Below are positions 7,288-16,004 of a stretch of DNA of 64,000 nt, piece by piece. The stretch is from positions 1 to 64,000 of the forward strand of contig LJZR01000015.1 in the NCBI GenBank assembly GCA_001314865.1, in the 5' to 3' direction. The first letter of the stretch is position 1, and each line of letters starts with the position of its first letter. The notes below the pieces were generated by a model that was given only the letters and a program-made list of their open reading frames with translations, ran no database searches and had not been told where the DNA came from. Both the position numbers and the translations under genes were made by a program. Origin of the DNA: Phormidesmis priestleyi Ana. Its GTDB lineage: Bacteria; Cyanobacteriota; Cyanobacteriia; Phormidesmidales; Phormidesmidaceae.

Positions 7288-9516
7288 ATGATTAAAAAAC
7301 CTGGTGCTCGTGCTGTTATCAAAAAGGCGCTCAGTTCTGATGAGGCAGTGTGTAACGCTTCTGCCAACGACTCCTTTGATCAGGTTTTGGCTCGGGCCCG
7401 TTTTGGGCGGCGGGGGTTTTTAAAGGGGAGTTCGTCTCTGGCGGCGGCATCTATGCTGGGGATGGGACTGGCGTTTTTAACGGATTCGGTTCAGAAAAAT
7501 GGCAAAGCAGCCATGGCCGCTGACCTGAGTTTTAACTTTAAGCCCGTTACCAAAAATATTACAGATACGCTCACTGTGCCAGAAGGCTACAGCGCTCGGG
7601 TATTGCTGGCCACCGGTGACCCGATTAAGCGCGGTGTTACACCTTATAAAAACAATGGCACCGATAACGACTTTGAAGTGCGAGCGGGCGATCACCACGA
7701 TGCCATGCAGTACTTTGGCATGGACGCAGCGGGCACCGCTTGGGACCCTAGTAGCAGCGATCGCGCACTGCTGTGCATCAACCACGAAGTCTGTGAAGAC
7801 TTGGGTTTTGTACATCCCAATGGCCCTACGGAATATGGCCCAGAAAGTACCGCTGCGCGTCCTCAAGTAGAGGTCGATAAAGAAGTCGCGGCCCATGGCG
7901 TCACCATTGTAGAACTCGCCAAGCAGGGATCTGCCTACGACATTAACCCCGATTCTCGCTACAACCGTCGCGTTACGGCAACCACCGTTTTTGACATTCA
8001 GGGCCCTGCTCGCGGGAGTGCCATGATGGCCACGGCCTTTTCGCCTAGCGGTGAACAAACCCGAGGGACTTTGAACAACTGCGGTCATGGATACACACCT
8101 TGGGGCACCTACCTCAGCGGCGAAGAAAACTGGGCTGGCTATTTTCACCGGCGTGAAGACGATGCCGTACGAACGGCCAAAGAAGTGACTGCGTTTGACC
8201 GCTACGGAATCAAAAGCGAAACCTCTGGGCGCTACAACTGGTCTCGCTTTGGCGCTGCTGGCAATACCGACCTCTACAGCCGCTGGAGTGTAAACAAAGT
8301 GGCGGCTAGTGCCGATCAGGATTTCCGCAATGCGGCCAATACCTTTGGCTGGGTGGTCGAGATTGATCCGTTTAAGCCCAATGCCACGCCGAAGAAGCGC
8401 ACTGGCCTGGGTCGCATGGCCCACGAGGGCTGCTGGACAGCCAAAGTCACCCCTGGTGAACCGCTAGTGCTCTATACCGGCGATGATGCTCGCAATGAGT
8501 ACATCTACAAGTTTGTTTCTGATGCTAAGTGGGACCCCAAAGATGCTACGGGTGGTTTGGCAGCGGGCAATAAGTACCTAGATGCAGGCACCCTGTATGC
8601 GGCCAAGTTTAACGATGACGGCACGGGCGAATGGTTGCCCTTAACGATGCGCAATCCGGCGATCGTTAACTATGCTGACTATGCCTTTGCCGATGATGTT
8701 GATGTGTTGATCAATGCTCGCCTAGCCGCTGATGCCGCTGGGGCTACCAAAATGGATCGCCCGGAATGGGGCGGCGTGAATCCGACCAATGGGGAAGTGT
8801 ACTTTACCCTCACCAACAGTGTATCGGGCAGCAGCGGTCGCGGCACCCAGACCCCGCTAGACGCCGCCAACCCACGCTTTTATGCCGATGCCAAAGGCGA
8901 CAAAATCAGCCAGGGAAATGTCAATGGTCACATTATTCGCTGGCGCGAGGCGGGCAACATGCCTGCGGCCAAAGTCTTTGAGTGGGATGTGTATCTGTTT
9001 GGAGCGAAGGCCGACGCCGATGCTAGCGTCAATTTGTCGGGGCTGACAGGCGAAAACGATTTCTCCAGCCCAGATGGTCTTTGGTTTAGCGAAGCCACCC
9101 CCGGTTTGCTGTGGATTCAGACGGATGATGGCTACTACACCGATGTCACCAACTGCATGATGTTGGCGGCCCTGCCGGGTGCGGTCGGCGATGGAGAAGC
9201 CAAAATGGTGACCAATCAGGCCGTCCCTGTGAATGGAGACAGCGACCAGACGGTGCAAACCTATGCCGGGAAAACCGCTAGCCCGACTCTGTTAAGTCGT
9301 TTTTTGGTAGGGCCACGAGACTGCGAAATTACCGGTATTACCGAGTCTCCTGATGGCAAGGCTGTGTTTGTGAATATCCAACACCCAGGTGAAAACAGCG
9401 AATCAGCCACCGACCCGACTCAGTTCACAAGCCACTGGCCTGATGGTGGCAATGCTCGCCCCCGCTCGGCCACGGTGATTATCACCCGTAATGATGGCGG
9501 TAAAGTGGCTGTTTAG
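7288..9516 (+). CDS. phoX: PhoX-family alkaline phosphatase (Tat-exported)
   Basis: 742 residues. A Tat signal with RR at 41-42 (GRRGFLKG) is followed by a hydrophobic Ala/Leu/Met stretch to about residue 65, so the enzyme is exported folded. The rest is a DUF839/PhoX beta-propeller with conserved segments such as CINHEVCEDLGF, GTLNNCGHGYTPWGTYLSGEE, GRMAHEGC, DRPEWGGVNP and FSSPDGLWF. These match the Ca/Fe-binding cores of PhoX enzymes that release phosphate from organic phosphomonoesters. The 30 residues before the twin-arginine are longer than usual. It is monocistronic with a strong shared terminator downstream, and probably phosphate-regulated. Confidence 0.92.
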   Translation: MIKKPGARAVIKKALSSDEAVCNASANDSFDQVLARARFGRRGFLKGSSSLAAASMLGMGLAFLTDSVQKNGKAAMAADLSFNFKPVTKNITDTLTVPEGYSARVLLATGDPIKRGVTPYKNNGTDNDFEVRAGDHHDAMQYFGMDAAGTAWDPSSSDRALLCINHEVCEDLGFVHPNGPTEYGPESTAARPQVEVDKEVAAHGVTIVELAKQGSAYDINPDSRYNRRVTATTVFDIQGPARGSAMMATAFSPSGEQTRGTLNNCGHGYTPWGTYLSGEENWAGYFHRREDDAVRTAKEVTAFDRYGIKSETSGRYNWSRFGAAGNTDLYSRWSVNKVAASADQDFRNAANTFGWVVEIDPFKPNATPKKRTGLGRMAHEGCWTAKVTPGEPLVLYTGDDARNEYIYKFVSDAKWDPKDATGGLAAGNKYLDAGTLYAAKFNDDGTGEWLPLTMRNPAIVNYADYAFADDVDVLINARLAADAAGATKMDRPEWGGVNPTNGEVYFTLTNSVSGSSGRGTQTPLDAANPRFYADAKGDKISQGNVNGHIIRWREAGNMPAAKVFEWDVYLFGAKADADASVNLSGLTGENDFSSPDGLWFSEATPGLLWIQTDDGYYTDVTNCMMLAALPGAVGDGEAKMVTNQAVPVNGDSDQTVQTYAGKTASPTLLSRFLVGPRDCEITGITESPDGKAVFVNIQHPGENSESATDPTQFTSHWPDGGNARPRSATVIITRNDGGKVAV

Positions 9517-9534
9517 TCACCCCGATCACATTCC

Positions 9535-9580
9535 CTAATCCCCCTCAAGTGCAACCACAATCGCGCTTGAGGGGGATTAG
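9535..9580. terminator. Bidirectional terminator between phoX and cupS
   Basis: A perfect 15-bp stem (9535-9549 with 9566-9580, core CCCCCTCAAG/CTTGAGGGGG) with a 16-base loop lies between the convergent phoX and cupS genes. There is no long T-run, but the stem is very stable and could stop transcription from both sides. Confidence 0.75.
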
Positions 9581-9606
9581 TAATTTGTTGGTGCCTTAAA
9601 TATGGC

Positions 9607-10008
9607 CTAGCCCATCAAAATAACGTTATCAATGACATGGATAATGCCATTGTCTGCTTCAATATCTGCGGCCAAGACAGTGGCATTTTTCACCTCAAAA
9701 ATAGGACTCACTCGAATCGGAATCGGTGAACTTTCGAGAGAGTTAAGCTCATGTTGAGTCATGAGGTCATCTTTTTTCCAGCAACCTGCAACCACGTGAA
9801 ACTTTAAAATGCGGGCTAGCTGCGGTGGGTTATCCACCAGAGTTTGTACCGTGCCGGGGGGGAGCTTGGCAAATGCATCATCTGTTGGTGCAAAGACCGT
9901 AAATGGGCCACCCGTCGCTAGCACCTCGACCAAGCCTGCGGCTTGTACAGCGGCCACCAACGTCGAAAAACCTTCGGTTTGAACAGCGATATCAACAATG
10001 CTGGGCAT
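9607..10008 (-). CDS. cupS: CupS, fasciclin-domain subunit of the NDH-1MS CO2-uptake complex
   Basis: 133 residues forming one FAS1 domain: H1-like [14 protein letters not shown] (about 37-50), the FHV segment near residue 70, and the C-terminal [13 protein letters not shown]. There is no signal peptide, so it is cytoplasmic, unlike adhesive fasciclin proteins. It is the last gene of ndhF3-ndhD3-cupA-cupS, 43 bp after cupA. In Thermosynechococcus and Synechocystis the small CupS subunit of NDH-1MS has a fasciclin fold and the same gene position. The name rests on that combination of fold and context. Confidence 0.85.
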   Translation of the reverse strand: MPSIVDIAVQTEGFSTLVAAVQAAGLVEVLATGGPFTVFAPTDDAFAKLPPGTVQTLVDNPPQLARILKFHVVAGCWKKDDLMTQHELNSLESSPIPIRVSPIFEVKNATVLAADIEADNGIIHVIDNVILMG

Positions 10009-10051
10009 GATAAATCCTTAGAGTTTGGCCTATTAAAAGTTTTCCTAAAAA

Positions 10052-11353
10052 CTAGCGATAGTTTTGAGATTGAATATCGCGCAGTCGGGCTTCAGGTCTT
10101 TTAAAGCGATCCATTTGTTGCTCAAAAAACGCCCGGTTCGCCCGCAAATGATCCAAATTAGAATCATCTAAGGGATAAAGCAGAGCCGTTCTAAGCGCCT
10201 GAATGACCGCAGAGGTTACGTTGTACATAGACCGCTGAAAGGTAATGCCGAGCTGTACGAGCATGTCGTCTTCCCCGCGCCCATGCTGCTGGTACAGCTC
10301 AATGAGGTAGTCAGGCAAAAAATGCAGCATGTCTTGCATTAGCAAAGTGGGTGGAATGCCCGCACTGCCGACCGGAAACACATCTGCGTAAAGAATGCCG
10401 TAGTGAAAGTCTTTTTGGTCGGCGGGTACTTGCCCAGCCTGCGCATTGTAAGACTTGGTCCCTCGAAACGGCGCAGTGCGATAAAACACGGCTTCTACAT
10501 AGGGCAAAGCCGCTTCGTAGAGCCAGGTAAAGCCTTGAGACTTGGGAATAATCTCGTAGCATTCACCATCGATATACACATGGTGATAAATTGGGCGACC
10601 GGCCACTGCAAAAATTCCGTTGACCAAAAAGTCCATCGCTTCGGGCACGGTGGTCATTTTACCTTCGTCGTAAAGGTCGCTCATTTCAAAAAATACCGGG
10701 GCCATTACCTCCCAAAACAAGCCCAGGTTGGCATAGTAGGAGAGCCGCCTCACCTGCTCTAAAAACATGTCAGGAAACAGCTTGTAAAGACCTAGCATGA
10801 CGGGATTGCCTTTGAAATAGGCACGGATGGCGCGATCGCTATTCGCTCTATACTCATCGGTCTCTAAATAGGCATTGAACGTCGGGTTAATATCTTCATG
10901 CCAAAACATCGCCAGCATGCAGGCTTCAGCAAATTCCATATTGACCCGGTCGTGCCACAGATGGTGAAACAGCCTGGGCAGCTTTCGTTTCCTCTCGCCT
11001 TGAGCCATAAATTCCCGCAGCTCTGGATGTGCATCGGCTTCGCCGCGCCAAATTCGCAGGTCGGCATTATCGCCAGCATAGGCGTTGGGTCGATTGAGAT
11101 ATTTTTCAGAAATAAAGTACTTAAAAGCGGGCAAAGGATTGAGAAAAACATGCTCAGCGATATAGAGCAAATCTCGCCAGTAAAAATCCATCGGCACCGC
11201 ATAAGCCTTATAAATGCCAATGATTTGTTTGAGATTCTCGGGATTATCAGGCAGCATAGAACCACCGGCCTCTAGCCGATGAACCACCTCGGCAAATTCG
11301 TGATTGGAAGGCGGCAGCGAAGTGGTTGCCTGTTTATCAGCAGTTGTGATCAT
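10052..11353 (-). CDS. cupA: CO2 hydration protein CupA/ChpY of NDH-1MS
   Basis: 433 residues, the full length of the ChpX/ChpY family. Conserved stretches include VFLNPLPAFKYF, LPRLFHHLWHDRVNMEFAEA and PVGSAGIPPTLLMQDMLHFL. The protein binds the NdhD3/NdhF3 membrane arm of the specialised NDH-1 complex and hydrates CO2 to bicarbonate on the cytoplasmic side, driven by proton pumping. It is assigned to CupA (low-CO2-inducible) rather than CupB because ndhF, ndhD and the fasciclin CupS are its operon partners. A 221-bp spacer with two tandem repeat arrays separates it from ndhD3. Confidence 0.92.
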   Translation of the reverse strand: MITTADKQATTSLPPSNHEFAEVVHRLEAGGSMLPDNPENLKQIIGIYKAYAVPMDFYWRDLLYIAEHVFLNPLPAFKYFISEKYLNRPNAYAGDNADLRIWRGEADAHPELREFMAQGERKRKLPRLFHHLWHDRVNMEFAEACMLAMFWHEDINPTFNAYLETDEYRANSDRAIRAYFKGNPVMLGLYKLFPDMFLEQVRRLSYYANLGLFWEVMAPVFFEMSDLYDEGKMTTVPEAMDFLVNGIFAVAGRPIYHHVYIDGECYEIIPKSQGFTWLYEAALPYVEAVFYRTAPFRGTKSYNAQAGQVPADQKDFHYGILYADVFPVGSAGIPPTLLMQDMLHFLPDYLIELYQQHGRGEDDMLVQLGITFQRSMYNVTSAVIQALRTALLYPLDDSNLDHLRANRAFFEQQMDRFKRPEARLRDIQSQNYR

Positions 11354-11380
11354 AGCGGTTACTTCGGAGAATTAGTGTGA

Positions 11381-11577
11381 AGAGTGAGCGTGGAGAGTGA
11401 GCGTGGAGAGTGAGTGTGGAGAGTGAGTGTGGAATAAATGAGCAATGAGCAAGACGCGATTGAGAAGGCGATTGAGGAGGCGATTGAGGCGCTTAAGAAG
11501 TGCTTTACCAGAAGTGTTTTACCAGAAGTGTTTTACCAGAACTGTTTTACCAGAACTGTTTTGCCAGAAGTGTTTTA
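11381..11577. repeat. Tandem repeats in the ndhD3-cupA spacer
   Basis: 11381-11432 holds four 13-bp copies of AGAGTGAGYGTGG. About 11457-11490 repeats GGCGATTGAG. About 11497-11577 holds about five 15-bp copies of the form ACCAGAAGTGTTTT(T). The last copy runs into the ndhD3 stop codon. The repeats lie inside a transcribed operon spacer and have no obvious hairpin or coding role. Confidence 0.85.
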
Positions 11578-13086
11578 GTCGAGCCTGCCAAGGTCAGCCT
11601 GAAGCGCAATCCGCACATCTTGAGCCATCGGCACCGCCGCCACTAAAGACCGCGAAGTGGTTTCACTCCAATGCACCAGCCAGTTGGGCTGAAGCCCCAA
11701 AACAACCACCAGCGCGGCTAGCACTAACGCCGGAGCACGCTCATTGCCGGTGACTTTGTCGTAATAAGCCCTTTCGTTATCTAATTTGCCAAAACAGGTG
11801 CGATTGATCAAAATCACAAAATAGACTGCTGTGAGGCCTGTTCCAACCACACACAGCAGCGTTTGGATCGGAAACACACTGTAACTGCCTTGAAACACCA
11901 AAAATTCAGTAATAAATCCCACCAGGCCAGGAATGCCCGCACTCGCCATGCCACTGAGCACCAGCAAAGCACTCATCATCGGCAGCCCGCGCAAAGGATT
12001 CATTAGGCCATTGAGCTGATCGAGCTGCCGGGTTCCTACCTTGGTTTCTACCACGCCCACGAGATGAAACAACAGCGCCAAAATTAAGCCGTGAGAAACC
12101 ATTTGAGAGATGGCACCCACGATGCTCAGCTCGGTAAAGGCCGCACCGCCCAGCATGACATAGCCCATATGGCCAATTGAGCTGTAGGCCACCATCCGCT
12201 TAATGTCTTTTTGGGCGATCGCAGTAATTGCCCCATACATGACACTCGCCGCCGCCCACACAGCCAAAAAAGGAGAAATCAGTGACCAAGCTTCGGGAAA
12301 CAACCCCAACCCAAAGCGAAAAATACCGTAAGTGCCCAGCTTGGCCAACACACCCCCCAGTAAAATCGCAATTGGCGGAGAGGCCGACACATAGGTATCA
12401 GGCAGCCAAGTATGAAACGGAATCAGCGGAATTTTAATCCCAAAGCCCACCAGTAAAATGCTGAGCAAAACCACCTGCGCCGAGATCGGCAGCTGAGCGC
12501 TGAGCGCCTGCTCGTAAGAAAAGTCGAGTGTGCCGCCTAGCCATACAGTCCCGACAAAAGCCGCAAAAATTAAGATGCCTGCGATCGCTGTATACAGCAA
12601 AAACTTAGTAGCGGCATATTCTCGCTTGGTTCCCCCCCAAATCGAGATTAAAAGATAAAAAGGCACCAGCTCGATTTCAAAGAGTAAGAAAAACAACAGC
12701 AGGTTTTGCGCCAGAAAAGCACCTGCCACCCCGCCGCTCACCAACAGTATCAGCGAATAGAAAAACCGAGGTCTCGCCGTTGTTTTGGCACTGCTGTAAA
12801 TGGCAATCCAAGTGAGCAAACTGTTGAGCGCAATCATCATGAGCGATAGCCCATCTACCGCTACATCGTAGTTGAGCCCTAGCATGGGGAGCCAAGGCAT
12901 AAACTCACGCATTTGAAACCCAGCAAGGCTTAGGTCAAACTGAGTAAACAGGCCAATTGTCCACAGTACCACCGCACCTGAGATGGCCAGGGCAACCCCT
13001 CTCACCTGGGCAGTATTGAGCTTAGCGGGCAAACAGGCCATGAGTAACGCGCCTGCTATTGGAAACCAAATGAGTGGGCTTAGCAT
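11575..13086 (-). CDS. ndhD3: NAD(P)H dehydrogenase subunit NdhD3
   Basis: 503 residues with about 14 membrane helices, belonging to the NuoM/NdhD proton-pumping antiporter-like family. Family motifs are visible: FFLLFEIELVPFYLLISIWGG, IKIPLIPFHTWLPDTYVSASPP and KDIKRMVAYSSIGHMGYV, with the conserved Glu and Lys of the proton channel. It couples electron transport to CO2 hydration by CupA in NDH-1MS. It follows ndhF3 by 48 bp. The D3 class is assigned from operon context (cupA and cupS downstream) rather than from residues specific to the class. Confidence 0.93.
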   Translation of the reverse strand: MLSPLIWFPIAGALLMACLPAKLNTAQVRGVALAISGAVVLWTIGLFTQFDLSLAGFQMREFMPWLPMLGLNYDVAVDGLSLMMIALNSLLTWIAIYSSAKTTARPRFFYSLILLVSGGVAGAFLAQNLLLFFLLFEIELVPFYLLISIWGGTKREYAATKFLLYTAIAGILIFAAFVGTVWLGGTLDFSYEQALSAQLPISAQVVLLSILLVGFGIKIPLIPFHTWLPDTYVSASPPIAILLGGVLAKLGTYGIFRFGLGLFPEAWSLISPFLAVWAAASVMYGAITAIAQKDIKRMVAYSSIGHMGYVMLGGAAFTELSIVGAISQMVSHGLILALLFHLVGVVETKVGTRQLDQLNGLMNPLRGLPMMSALLVLSGMASAGIPGLVGFITEFLVFQGSYSVFPIQTLLCVVGTGLTAVYFVILINRTCFGKLDNERAYYDKVTGNERAPALVLAALVVVLGLQPNWLVHWSETTSRSLVAAVPMAQDVRIALQADLGRLD

Positions 13087-13134
13087 GGTGTTTTAAAAAA
13101 GAAAGAAGGAAGGAAAGAAAAAAGAACTGGCAAA

Positions 13135-15045
13135 CTAAACAGGCAGCTTAGGCAAAAAGTACAGACTCATATATAGGCCCAGCGCCAAACTCACAGCCGC
13201 CATCACAAAAACATAAAACTGCATTCTGCCGGTGTTGATATATTTCAGCGATTCTCCACCGAACAACGAAACGGAGCCAACTAGGTTTACCAAGCCATCG
13301 ACCACATAAATATCTAGCCAGTCCGTGAGCTGAGAGAGCTTATCTACTAGCGCAATCACCGTAAACTGATAGACCTTTGGTGTGTAAAAGTCGTAAGCCA
13401 GCAAACGGTTGAGCAGCGGCGGTAGCAGCTTTTCAGGACGAGTAATGCGTTCGAGAATATAGAAGGCGATCGCCACTCCAAGCCCTAGCGCACTAGAAGC
13501 CAACAGGCCTATTGCCATAGGTGAAACCAGTGAGAGGTTGTTAGGCAGCAGTTCTGCTTGTTTCATGACCAAAGGCAAATGCAAAGTAAAGCCCGCCATC
13601 GCAACCATTGGCAGAACCATGAGCCAGAGCGGCTCGGCAGCGCGAGTGGTCGAAGGCGTGACCTTGCCCGCAAAGGCCAGACCAAACATTCGCATGAGGG
13701 CAAACCCAGCCACTGCGTTAGTTACCATGACCACTGCGACCAGCCACCACTGCCCAGAATCTACCAAGTCATTGAGCAAGTTCAACAATGCCCAAAACCC
13801 GCCAAACGGCGGTAGCGCCACCAGCCCTGCAATCCCCACTAAAAAAGAAAGTCCGGTGATCGGACGACGGCTCCACAGCCCGCCCATTTGCGTTAAGTCC
13901 TGCGTGACCACGTTTAAAATCAAAGATCCAACGGCCATGAGCAGTAGCGCAGTTGCGATCGCATGTGTGAGCACCAACATTAGCGCCGTCTCTGGCTGAG
14001 CTGACCCAACCGCTACAAAAATCAGGCCCATGTAGGCACTCGCTAGGTAAGACATCACCCGCTTAATATCGATTTGAGCCGCAGCAATCAGGCTGCCTCC
14101 CAGAGCCGAAACACTCCCAATGACCACGACCATTCCGGTTGCAACTGGCGAGAGCAAAATCACAGGCGCTAGTTTTACGAGTACCCAAGCCCCTGTCGCA
14201 ACCACGACCGAATTTCGCAAAATGGTCGTTGGTAACGGCCCCTCCATGGCCTCATCTAGCCATAAATGCAAAGGGAACTGAGCGCACTTACTCACTGGCC
14301 CCCATACCAGCGCTACACCAATGAGAGAAAGGGTGAGTGGCGCGATCGCGTCATTGGCCGGAACAGTTTCGGCCCATAGCGCCAGCTCGCTAAAGTTCCA
14401 AGTACCCGCCAGCGGATAGAGCGCCAGTACGCCCATTAACAAAATTAAATCGCCAATGCGCTTGGTTAAAAAAGCATCCCGAGCCCCCGTCACCACCAGC
14501 GACTGATTAAACCAAAAGCCAACGATTAAATAGGTTCCTAGGGTTAAAATTTCGAGCAAAATATAGCTAAAGAACAGCGAGTCGCATAGCACTAGCGCCG
14601 TTAGCCCCGCCTCAAACAAAGCCAGCAGCGAATACAGCCGCCCCCAGCCCCAGTCCATTTCTAGGTAACCTATTGCATACACTTGCACCAGCAAGTTGAG
14701 CACTGTGACAACAACACTCGCCCCTAGCGTCAGCGCTGAAAGCTCTAGCGGTAGCGTGAGATTTAAGTCGGCAACCTGAAGCCAGGAGAGCTGCAAAAAC
14801 TGTGGCGGCTGATGCCACATCGCAACAAACGCTAAACTGCTGTGAGTTAGCGCGACTACAGTCATCAACAGATTCAAATATCCGACCGGACGCGGTCCGC
14901 TGCGACGAATCAGCGCAGGCGACCAAAAAATTGAAAAAGCTGCCCCTAACATCGGATAGCAGGGAATCAACCAGCTGGTCTGAGCAAAAAAGCCAGTCAA
15001 AGAACCAGTTAAAGAATTAGGGGCGAAAATATCAGCGCCAACCAT
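13135..15045 (-). CDS. ndhF3: NAD(P)H dehydrogenase subunit NdhF3
   Basis: 636 residues and about 16 membrane helices, of the NuoL/NdhF family. Recognisable parts are YILLEILTLGTYLIVGFWFN, KCAQFPLHLWLDEAMEGPLP, DIKRVMSYLASAYMGLIFVAVG and a long C-terminal region with FYTPKVYQFTVIALVDKLSQLTDWLD typical of F3/F4-type subunits. It is the first gene of ndhF3-ndhD3-cupA-cupS, the low-CO2-inducible high-affinity CO2-uptake complex of thylakoids. In relatives the operon is repressed by the LysR-type CcmR/NdhR. No such regulator gene is in this window, but an 18-bp palindrome lies 104 bp upstream of the start. Confidence 0.93.
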   Translation of the reverse strand: MVGADIFAPNSLTGSLTGFFAQTSWLIPCYPMLGAAFSIFWSPALIRRSGPRPVGYLNLLMTVVALTHSSLAFVAMWHQPPQFLQLSWLQVADLNLTLPLELSALTLGASVVVTVLNLLVQVYAIGYLEMDWGWGRLYSLLALFEAGLTALVLCDSLFFSYILLEILTLGTYLIVGFWFNQSLVVTGARDAFLTKRIGDLILLMGVLALYPLAGTWNFSELALWAETVPANDAIAPLTLSLIGVALVWGPVSKCAQFPLHLWLDEAMEGPLPTTILRNSVVVATGAWVLVKLAPVILLSPVATGMVVVIGSVSALGGSLIAAAQIDIKRVMSYLASAYMGLIFVAVGSAQPETALMLVLTHAIATALLLMAVGSLILNVVTQDLTQMGGLWSRRPITGLSFLVGIAGLVALPPFGGFWALLNLLNDLVDSGQWWLVAVVMVTNAVAGFALMRMFGLAFAGKVTPSTTRAAEPLWLMVLPMVAMAGFTLHLPLVMKQAELLPNNLSLVSPMAIGLLASSALGLGVAIAFYILERITRPEKLLPPLLNRLLAYDFYTPKVYQFTVIALVDKLSQLTDWLDIYVVDGLVNLVGSVSLFGGESLKYINTGRMQFYVFVMAAVSLALGLYMSLYFLPKLPV

Positions 15046-15148
15046 AGTCGTAAGCAGTAAAGGACATTTTCGTCAGCTCCACTAAAAAACCTTTCCCACA
15101 GCGTCTTTTACAAGCCAAAATGCTGCCGAATACACACTGCCGAATACG

Positions 15149-15166
15149 CATAGACATTAGTCTATG
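15149..15166. promoter_or_regulatory. Palindrome upstream of ndhF3 (candidate LysR-type operator)
   Basis: CATAGAC-ATTA-GTCTATG is a perfect 7-bp inverted repeat with a 4-bp spacer, centred about 112 bp upstream of the ndhF3 start. LysR-type regulators bind T-N11-A palindromes, and ndhF3 operons are CcmR/NdhR targets. It does not match the published NdhR sequence closely, so the assignment is inference. Confidence 0.4.
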
Positions 15167-15338
15167 GCGAATAAATTTGAATGCGGAGAAACTCAATACT
15201 TAGAATATAGCATTGTCTTTGTCTATTTAAGGCGCGATCAGATTGGATAATCTTAATACTTTACTCGTATTTCCTTATAGCAAGGACTTAATGGAAACGC
15301 CAGCACGACAAAACCACTGAACCTAATGCATAAAAAAA

Positions 15339-15366
15339 CGCTCTCCTGAAGGAAAAAAGGAGAGCG
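15339..15366 (-). terminator. Intrinsic terminator in the ndhF3 upstream region
   Basis: CGCTCTCC (15339-15346) pairs with GGAGAGCG (15359-15366). On the minus strand the stem is followed directly by seven Ts (A-run 15332-15338). It stops minus-strand transcription about 290 bp before ndhF3, although no minus-strand protein gene ends nearby. Confidence 0.75.
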
Positions 15367-15514
15367 CAGTTGACGCAAGCTTGTAAATCGGCATCACAGC
15401 AGATGGACTGCTGATTGACGGCTCAGCCGCTGATAGCCAAACCACAAATCTATGAATGCAATTACCTTCAGAAGCCCAAAAGGTTGAGAAACGTTTTAGA
15501 GCAACAGAGATAGC

Positions 15515-15631
15515 CTTAAAAACAACGATTGACTTGAGCCAATCGTTTTCTGACCTCTCATAAACTCAAGTCTATCTCAAAACGATTCTAAAAACCGCCA
15601 GAGTGGATAGAAAGTAGAACAAATTTTCAAA
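15515..15631 (-). ncRNA. Candidate small RNA or attenuator leader upstream of the NDH-1MS operon
   Basis: A minus-strand sigma70-type promoter is present: -35 ATGACA (15660-15665), 17-bp spacer, -10 TATACT (15637-15642). A transcript from about 15630 would reach an 8-bp hairpin, AACGATTG/CAATCGTT (15524-15531 with 15540-15547), followed by a T-rich run, giving an RNA of about 115 nt. Upstream in the same RNA an 8-base segment (15565-15572) is exactly complementary to the terminator's loop and inner stem (15531-15538), so an alternative pairing could block the terminator. No ORF of note lies inside. It matches no small RNA I recognise. It may be an independent sRNA or a regulated leader. Confidence 0.45.
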
Positions 15632-15730
15632 TCTGGAGTATAAGTAAAGCTTTTGTATTTGTCATTTGGCCATATCTTAAGTTGATGTTTGTAGTTCAGT
15701 CTTTTTAGAATTCAGCACTCTCTAAACCGT

Positions 15731-15793
15731 TCACAACTCACAACTCACAACTCACAACTCACAACTCACAACTCACAACTCACAACTCACAAC
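15731..15793. repeat. Nine tandem copies of the heptamer TCACAAC
   Basis: 63 bp made of nine perfect head-to-tail copies of TCACAAC, the type of short tandemly repeated repetitive sequence (STRR) known from filamentous cyanobacteria. It lies between the gene at 16005-16763 and the small-RNA promoter. Confidence 0.95.
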
Positions 15794-15856
15794 AGTAGGC
15801 TAGCGCGGTAGGCTAGCGCTCAACTCTAATAGGATCTTGTAGGATCTTGTAGGCTT

Positions 15857-15956
15857 CAGTCATGCGAGAGAGGTCATGCAAGAAAGGGGTCATTCAAGAG
15901 AGGAAGTCATTCAAGAAAGAGGTCATTCAAGAGAGAAGTCATTCAAGAGATAGATT
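15857..15956. repeat. Degenerate 15-18 bp tandem repeat
   Basis: About six copies of a GTCATTCAAGAGAG-like unit lie head to tail, preceded by two copies of GGTAGGCTAGCGC and two of AGGATCTTGT (15795-15855). With the heptamer array these fill most of the stretch between 15730 and 16004, which holds no gene. Confidence 0.85.
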
Positions 15957-16004
15957 TCGAGCCATCCATATTAAGGCAGGGTGATTCGAGGCAGGGTTTA
16001 GGAC

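Noticed and set aside
7477-8424. 315-codon minus-strand frame opposite phoX
   Set aside because: Lies wholly inside the phoX coding sequence, has no family features and is explained by codon bias of the sense strand.
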